Translations under genes and position numbers: made by a program
Origin: Congzhengia sp045576635
Lineage (GTDB): Bacteria; Bacillota; Clostridia; UBA1381; UBA9506
NCBI GenBank assembly: GCA_045576635.1
Contig: JAZNGT010000044.1
Coordinates: 1-10,408 of the forward strand
Reading direction: 5' to 3'
Length of the DNA stretch: 10,408 bases
The notes under the pieces: model-generated
What the model was told of the DNA's origin: nothing
Databases searched by the model: none
The model's input: only the letters and a program-made list of their open reading frames with translations
Shown here: positions 7,221-10,408 of the stretch, one piece after another
How positions within the stretch are numbered: the first letter of the stretch is position 1
Layout: every line of letters begins with the position of its first letter

Positions 7221-8085
7221 GGTTTTCTCCTTCTGTTCTTATAATAGATTTTTCAAAATCTGCTGTCTGGTACGTACTTTTATACGCACTCATAGATGAT
7301 TCGTAATAAAGGTTTCCGAATGCTTTTCCAAAAAGCGGAACTTTTTTTGCCAATGCCTTTATGATACCGTCAAAACCTTTTACTAAAATCACTTTTTTGC
7401 CATGAACCTTTGCGATTTGCCTTACCAATTCCGATGTGTTAACATACTCGGTGTTCTGCGGAAAAAAGATGCCCGCATCTTCGTTTTCAATTATAAGGCG
7501 TACAAATTCCGCGAGATTTTCGACATACAGCATAGAACGCTTATTTGTAACGTACGGGAACACGGGAAATGTTTTCGCGAACTTAGAAAGGAGCGGATAA
7601 TTTCCTTTACTGTTCGGTCCGTAAATCATAGGCGGTCTTAAAACAACCACCTTGAACGTTTCATCATTAAGCGCTAAAATGCCCTCTTCCGCCTTTAACT
7701 TGCTGTCGCCGTAGAAGTTGTCGGGATTTGGTTTTGTATCTTTCGTAATGCAATCGCTGTTCGTTGCGTAAACAATCATACTGCTCATAAAGACAAACTG
7801 TTTTACGCCCGATTGCTTGGCTTTTTTTGCTGTTTCAACAGTTAAGTCTGTGTTGACTTTGTAATAGAGTGCTTTTGTCTCTTCCGATACGTTACTGGTG
7901 TCTGCATGCGCAATCCCTGCAACATGGAACACACTGTCATATGGAGAAAAATCGTAGTTTTTCCAAGCATCGCCTATCATATCAACCGTGTCAATTTCAA
8001 ATGCATCTTCATAATGCGTTTTTATGTATTGTTCAAAACTTTTACCGATGTAACTGTTTGCACCTGTAATTAAAATCCGTCTCAT
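7213..8085 (-). CDS. NAD-dependent epimerase/dehydratase (extended SDR family)
   Basis: 290 residues from the ATG at 8085, the first gene of the operon. Seen: MRRILITGANSYIG at 1-14, a Rossmann nucleotide-binding loop in which the usual middle Gly of TGxxGxxG is Ser; FHVAGIAH at 53-60; VKQFVFMSSMIVY at 94-106, which carries the catalytic Ser; the active-site pair Y125-x3-K129 in FYGDSK; and VLRPPMIYGP soon after. These mark an extended short-chain dehydrogenase/reductase acting on a nucleotide sugar, such as a 4-epimerase, 4,6-dehydratase or 4-reductase. The substrate cannot be assigned; the nearest functional types I would consider are UDP-sugar 4-epimerases and WbpV/WbpK-like 4-keto reductases. 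An upstream in-frame ATG at 8103 has no ribosome binding site, whereas AAAGG lies ten bases before 8085. Leader RNA of about 86 bases precedes it. Confidence 0.88.
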   Translation of the reverse strand: MRRILITGANSYIGKSFEQYIKTHYEDAFEIDTVDMIGDAWKNYDFSPYDSVFHVAGIAHADTSNVSEETKALYYKVNTDLTVETAKKAKQSGVKQFVFMSSMIVYATNSDCITKDTKPNPDNFYGDSKLKAEEGILALNDETFKVVVLRPPMIYGPNSKGNYPLLSKFAKTFPVFPYVTNKRSMLYVENLAEFVRLIIENEDAGIFFPQNTEYVNTSELVRQIAKVHGKKVILVKGFDGIIKALAKKVPLFGKAFGNLYYESSMSAYKSTYQTADFEKSIIRTEGENHD

Positions 8086-8095
8086 GATTTTGTAA

Positions 8096-8100
8096 CCTTT
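8096..8100 (-). promoter_or_regulatory. Ribosome binding site of the epimerase gene
   Basis: AAAGG on the minus strand, ten bases before the ATG at 8085. No comparable purine-rich site precedes the alternative in-frame ATG at 8103, so this site decides the start. Confidence 0.6.
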
Positions 8101-8103
8101 CAT

Positions 8104-8152
8104 ACGCGGTAAACCAATTATTATCTTAGAGCAAAACCAAAACTAACCGCAT
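8104..8152 (-). other. Possible hairpin in the operon leader RNA
   Basis: On the minus strand ATGCGGT (8152-8146) can pair with ACCGCGT (8110-8104), giving seven pairs including one T-G, around a 35-base A/T-rich loop. It lies inside the leader transcribed from the promoter at 8179-8207 and ends four bases before the ribosome binding site. The stem is GC-rich against its surroundings, but the loop is long and no run of U follows, so it is not a terminator. A regulatory role is only a possibility. Confidence 0.3.
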
Positions 8153-8178
8153 TATAGATTATAATAATCTTACCTTAT

Positions 8179-8207
8179 ATTATAGCATTCAGATATGTCA
8201 GAGTCAA
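8179..8207 (-). promoter_or_regulatory. Strong sigma-A-type promoter of the polysaccharide operon
   Basis: On the minus strand TTGACT (8207-8202) and TATAAT (8184-8179) are separated by exactly 17 bases, with TG one base upstream of the -10 (TGCTATAAT), an extended -10. Five of six and six of six bases match consensus. Transcription should begin near 8172 and run left through all nine minus-strand genes, leaving a leader of about 86 bases before the epimerase ATG. Confidence 0.85.
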
Positions 8208-8236
8208 CAAATTTATTAATTTTCACAAAAATTTGT
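8207..8236. repeat. Inverted repeat between divergent promoters (candidate operator)
   Basis: ACAAATTT at 8207-8214 and AAATTTGT at 8229-8236 form a perfect 8-base inverted repeat around a 14-base spacer. The left arm touches the -35 box of the operon promoter. It is flanked by two direct copies of ATGTCAGA (8195-8202 and 8241-8248), the first of which lies between the -35 and -10 of that promoter. Such a layout could bind a regulator, possibly the adjacent AraC protein. In DNA this rich in A/T an 8-base palindrome can also arise by chance. Confidence 0.35.
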
Positions 8237-8277
8237 AAGAATGTCAGATTTTTTTGGGGAATTTTGTCATCTTCATA

Positions 8278-8306
8278 TTGACGTTCTTTTCAATTTTTGA
8301 TACAAT
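8278..8306 (+). promoter_or_regulatory. Sigma-A-type promoter of the AraC-family regulator gene
   Basis: TTGACG (8278-8283) and TACAAT (8301-8306) are spaced by 17 bases, each matching five of six consensus positions. Transcription should start near 8313, giving a leader of about 50 bases before the ATG at 8365. Its -35 is about 70 bases from the -35 of the leftward promoter, so both share the control region. Confidence 0.78.
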
Positions 8307-8350
8307 AATCTTACATTTTTACATAATAATATTGTCATTTTGTAAACAAA

Positions 8351-8356
8351 AAGGAG
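8351..8356 (+). promoter_or_regulatory. Ribosome binding site that sets the AraC start
   Basis: AAGGAG lies eight bases before the ATG at 8365. The frame is open upstream to an ATG at 8254, but that ATG would lie upstream of the promoter and would add a hydrophobic segment foreign to this family, so 8365 is chosen. Confidence 0.85.
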
Positions 8357-8364
8357 TGCTTTTT

Positions 8365-9243
8365 ATGCAGACCGAATACATGAAGCACCAGCTTTCGAAT
8401 ACAATTAACGTACACAAAGTAGTTATTTTAAACTATTTTGAATTTGAAAACAACTTCCAGTACAAGGGCGAACGCCACAATTTCTGGGAACTTGTTTATG
8501 TAGATGAGGGAAAACTGTTGATTCAAGCAAACGAGGGCACCTTCCCCGTTGTAAAAGGCGAATGTGTGTTTCACAAACCCAACGAATTTCATGTACATAA
8601 GGCAGACGGCGTGGTGGCGCCGCGGTATTTTGTAATCGGCTTTGTCTGCAACTCCTCACACATGCAAAGTTTCCGCGGAAAACAATTTAAACTCACGCCA
8701 CAACTTCGGGCGCTTCTTTTAGCAATACTTGGTGAATCCAAAAAAGTGTTTGACTTACCCTTTAACAAGCCGGAAGACCAGCGCCTGAAAACTGTTCCTG
8801 ACGAACTTTTCGGCGGACAGCAGATGATTAAAACTTATCTGGAACAGTTTTTGATTCTGCTTTTAAGGCAGGAATACCACGTAAGCGTTCCCAAACTTCC
8901 CGACCGCATGACAAAAGAAGAACTTTTGGCAGACCAAATGAAAAAGAAACTCAATATGTCCATTTATCAGCACATCAGCGTAGAACAGTTTTGCAAGGAA
9001 CTCAACTATTCCAAAGCGTATCTTTCGAGAATTTTTTCAAAAGAAGTCGGCTGTACCATCCGTACGTATATCACGCAGTGCAAAATTGAAGAAGCCAAAC
9101 TTTTAATCCGTGAACACACCTACAATTTTACGCAGATTTCCGATATGCTTTGTTTTTCAAACCCTTTATATTTTTCTAGGGTATTTCACAAGATTACAGG
9201 CATGTCGCCAAGTGAATACAAAAATACAGAAAAACAAAAATAA
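8365..9243 (+). CDS. AraC-family transcriptional regulator with N-terminal cupin sensor
   Basis: 292 residues. Seen: an N-terminal cupin-like half (about residues 25-100) with HNFWELVYVDEGKL, a GECVFHKPNEFH segment and the following RYFVIGFVC strand, as in AraC-binding/cupin sensor domains (PF02311/PF07883). The C-terminal part (about 200-287) has two helix-turn-helix units: ISVEQFCKELNYSKAYLSRI, then NFTQISDMLCFSNPLYFSRV followed by HKITGMSPSEYK, the classic AraC/XylS signature (HTH_18). It should bind paired direct half-sites and respond to a small ligand, often a sugar, through the cupin domain; the ligand is unknown. It has its own promoter at 8278-8306 and is divergent from the polysaccharide operon. 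Targets could be that operon, the metallopeptidase gene 112 bp downstream, or itself. No signal peptide or other fused domain is present. Confidence 0.93.
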   Translation: MQTEYMKHQLSNTINVHKVVILNYFEFENNFQYKGERHNFWELVYVDEGKLLIQANEGTFPVVKGECVFHKPNEFHVHKADGVVAPRYFVIGFVCNSSHMQSFRGKQFKLTPQLRALLLAILGESKKVFDLPFNKPEDQRLKTVPDELFGGQQMIKTYLEQFLILLLRQEYHVSVPKLPDRMTKEELLADQMKKKLNMSIYQHISVEQFCKELNYSKAYLSRIFSKEVGCTIRTYITQCKIEEAKLLIREHTYNFTQISDMLCFSNPLYFSRVFHKITGMSPSEYKNTEKQK

Positions 9244-9291
9244 CCGTTGTTTTAGGTTTACAAAAAGACATGTTTTCAGCATAAAAATGTA

Positions 9292-9320
9292 TTCAATTCC
9301 AACAGCTTGTATCATATAAT
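9292..9320 (+). promoter_or_regulatory. Likely promoter of the M81 peptidase gene
   Basis: A perfect TATAAT at 9315-9320 lies 17 bases after a poor -35 (TTCAAT, 9292-9297, three of six). A weak -35 with a good -10 fits a promoter needing an activator, possibly the AraC protein encoded just upstream. No clear terminator separates the two genes, so read-through from the AraC promoter is also possible. Confidence 0.5.
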
Positions 9321-9355
9321 AAAAGTAATATTAATAAAGAGGGTGCGTGAAAAAC

Positions 9356-10408
9356 ATGAAAATTGTAATTGGTTCATTGCAGTGCGAGGGCAACAGTCTC
9401 TCCCCCGTTTTTACACGATATGAAGATTTTGATTACGCCAAGGGCGAAGCGATGTATGAAAAGGTAAAAGTAATTGACCTTTTACGCGAGCGTAATTGCG
9501 AAATCATTCCCACCATATACGGCCATGCGCTTCCCGGCGGTGCTGTAATCAAAGAAGATTTCTTGCGTCTTGCAAACGAACTGGTTGACGCCATTCCCGA
9601 AAGCGGATTTGACGGCATCTGGCTTTACTTGCACGGTGCTTTATATGTGCAGGAAATCGGCTCAGGCGATGCGTATCTTTTAAAAATGATTCGCGACAAA
9701 GTCGGTTACGATGTGCCCATTTCGCTCGCGATGGATTTCCACGCAGATAATACAGACGAAATTGTGAAGATGGCAAACTGCATTACGGCATTCCGTACTG
9801 CACCGCATACAGACCATACCGAAACACAGATTCGCGCAATGGAAAACTTGTTTACATGTATTGAAAAAGGCATATTGCCTTCTCCGCAGATTGAACGAGC
9901 AAACGTTGTGATTTGTGGCGACGCTGTACAGACTTCTCTTCCGCCTTTAAAAGGCATTATGGAACTTGCAGAAGAACTTGAAAAAACCACCCCCGGAATG
10001 ATGAGCGTTCAGGTATTTAATGGTCAGCCGTGGATGGATGCTCCCTATATGGGACCGAACTTTGTTGTAACGCATGAATCTGATACAGATCTCGCTAAAA
10101 AATATGCAAAACTTTTGGCTGATAAATTCTACGAAGTAAGACACGACTTTACTTTCTTAGTTGAAGCGGTTGAGCCAAAAGATGCAATTGAACTTGCAAA
10201 AAAAGCCCCCGAGCGTCAGGTATTTATCTCCGACTCCGGCGATAATACAACAGCAGGCGCGGCAGGCGACAACGCATATATGTTAAACCGCGTGATAGAA
10301 TCGTCACTTAAAAATGTTTTAATCGCAGGCATTGCCGATGCTCCTGCATGTGCAAAATGCTACGAAGCAAACATTGGCGATACACTTACCTTAACGGTCG
10401 GCGGTACG
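9356..10408 (+). CDS. M81 family metallopeptidase (MlrC-like), C-terminus beyond window
   Basis: The frame is open from ATG at 9356 to the right edge: 351 codons, no stop. Seen: SLQCEGNSLSP at 7-17, LHGAL with His93, AMDFHAD with Asp127 and His129, and FRTAPHTDH with His151. The spacings from His93 to Asp127, His129 and His151 agree with those of the metal-site residues in microcystinase MlrC as I recall them, so the zinc site looks intact. A second block, FISDSGDNTTAGAAGDNAY (about 291-309), starts the MlrC C-terminal domain (PF07171), following the M81 domain (PF07364, formerly DUF1485). Relatives are about 480-510 residues, so some 130-150 residues are missing. Known substrates are few (linearised microcystin); the real substrate in this organism is unknown, probably a small amide or peptide. 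An AGAGGG site about 12 bases upstream sets the start. No signal peptide is seen, so it is likely cytoplasmic. Confidence 0.9.
   Translation, partial: MKIVIGSLQCEGNSLSPVFTRYEDFDYAKGEAMYEKVKVIDLLRERNCEIIPTIYGHALPGGAVIKEDFLRLANELVDAIPESGFDGIWLYLHGALYVQEIGSGDAYLLKMIRDKVGYDVPISLAMDFHADNTDEIVKMANCITAFRTAPHTDHTETQIRAMENLFTCIEKGILPSPQIERANVVICGDAVQTSLPPLKGIMELAEELEKTTPGMMSVQVFNGQPWMDAPYMGPNFVVTHESDTDLAKKYAKLLADKFYEVRHDFTFLVEAVEPKDAIELAKKAPERQVFISDSGDNTTAGAAGDNAYMLNRVIESSLKNVLIAGIADAPACAKCYEANIGDTLTLTVGGT

Noticed and set aside
8140..8152. ops/JUMPstart-like element (GCGGTTAG on the minus strand) in the operon leader
   Set aside because: It differs from GGCGGTAG by an insertion and a missing base, and that element belongs to enterobacterial RfaH systems; chance is more likely.
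8254..8364. Upstream start for the AraC regulator giving a hydrophobic N-terminal segment
   Set aside because: The ATG at 8254 precedes the promoter at 8278-8306 and has no ribosome binding site; AAGGAG before 8365 is decisive. The hydrophobic segment is translated A/T-rich promoter DNA.
9244..9355. Terminator between the AraC and M81 genes
   Set aside because: Only a weak four-pair stem (ACAT...ATGT, 9268-9290) without a following T run was found.
9433..10144. Several overlapping minus-strand open frames under the M81 gene
   Set aside because: They are antisense shadows of a long, motif-rich plus-strand gene and show no family signature or translation signals.

Overview
The window looks like chromosomal DNA of a low-GC Gram-positive anaerobe, most likely an uncultured clostridial (Firmicutes/Bacillota) species. 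The evidence is the near-consensus sigma-A promoters, the strong AAGGAG/GAGG-type ribosome binding sites, the A+T-rich composition, and protein families (TupA-like ATP-grasp proteins, DUF1919, a cupin-AraC regulator) that are common in that group. I cannot name a genus from sequence alone. No rRNA, tRNA, CRISPR array, insertion sequence or phage gene is visible.

Layout: nine minus-strand genes fill positions 1-8085 and form one tightly packed surface-polysaccharide operon. In transcription order (right to left) they are: an NAD-dependent sugar epimerase/dehydratase, a WaaE-like family-2 glycosyltransferase, two more family-2 glycosyltransferases, an O-antigen ligase/polymerase-type membrane protein, two tandem TupA-like ATP-grasp paralogues, a DUF1919 protein, and a polysaccharide pyruvyl transferase family protein cut by the left edge. 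Gaps are short (10-46 bp) or the genes overlap by 4-8 bp. A strong promoter (TTGACT-17-TATAAT with an extended -10) at 8179-8207 reads into the epimerase gene. No initiating sugar-phosphate transferase, flippase or ABC exporter is present, so the locus must continue to the left or be completed elsewhere.

Positions 8086-8364 hold a divergent control region with back-to-back promoters, an inverted repeat and repeated TGTCA motifs. To its right, on the plus strand, are a cupin-type AraC regulator (8365-9243) and an M81/MlrC-family metallopeptidase (9356 to the right edge, C-terminus missing). The latter has its own plausible promoter.

How it may fit together (inference): the epimerase supplies or modifies a nucleotide sugar, the glycosyltransferases build a repeat unit, the Wzy/WaaL-like protein polymerises or ligates it, and the pyruvyl transferase, DUF1919 and ATP-grasp proteins decorate it. 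The doubled TupA-like ATP-grasp gene is the most unusual part and may point to an amino-acid- or peptide-modified glycan. Base composition sampled by hand rises from about 34% GC (left 6.3 kb) through about 39% (6.3-8.1 kb) to about 46% (right end), which suggests that the left part of the cluster is an exchanged module.
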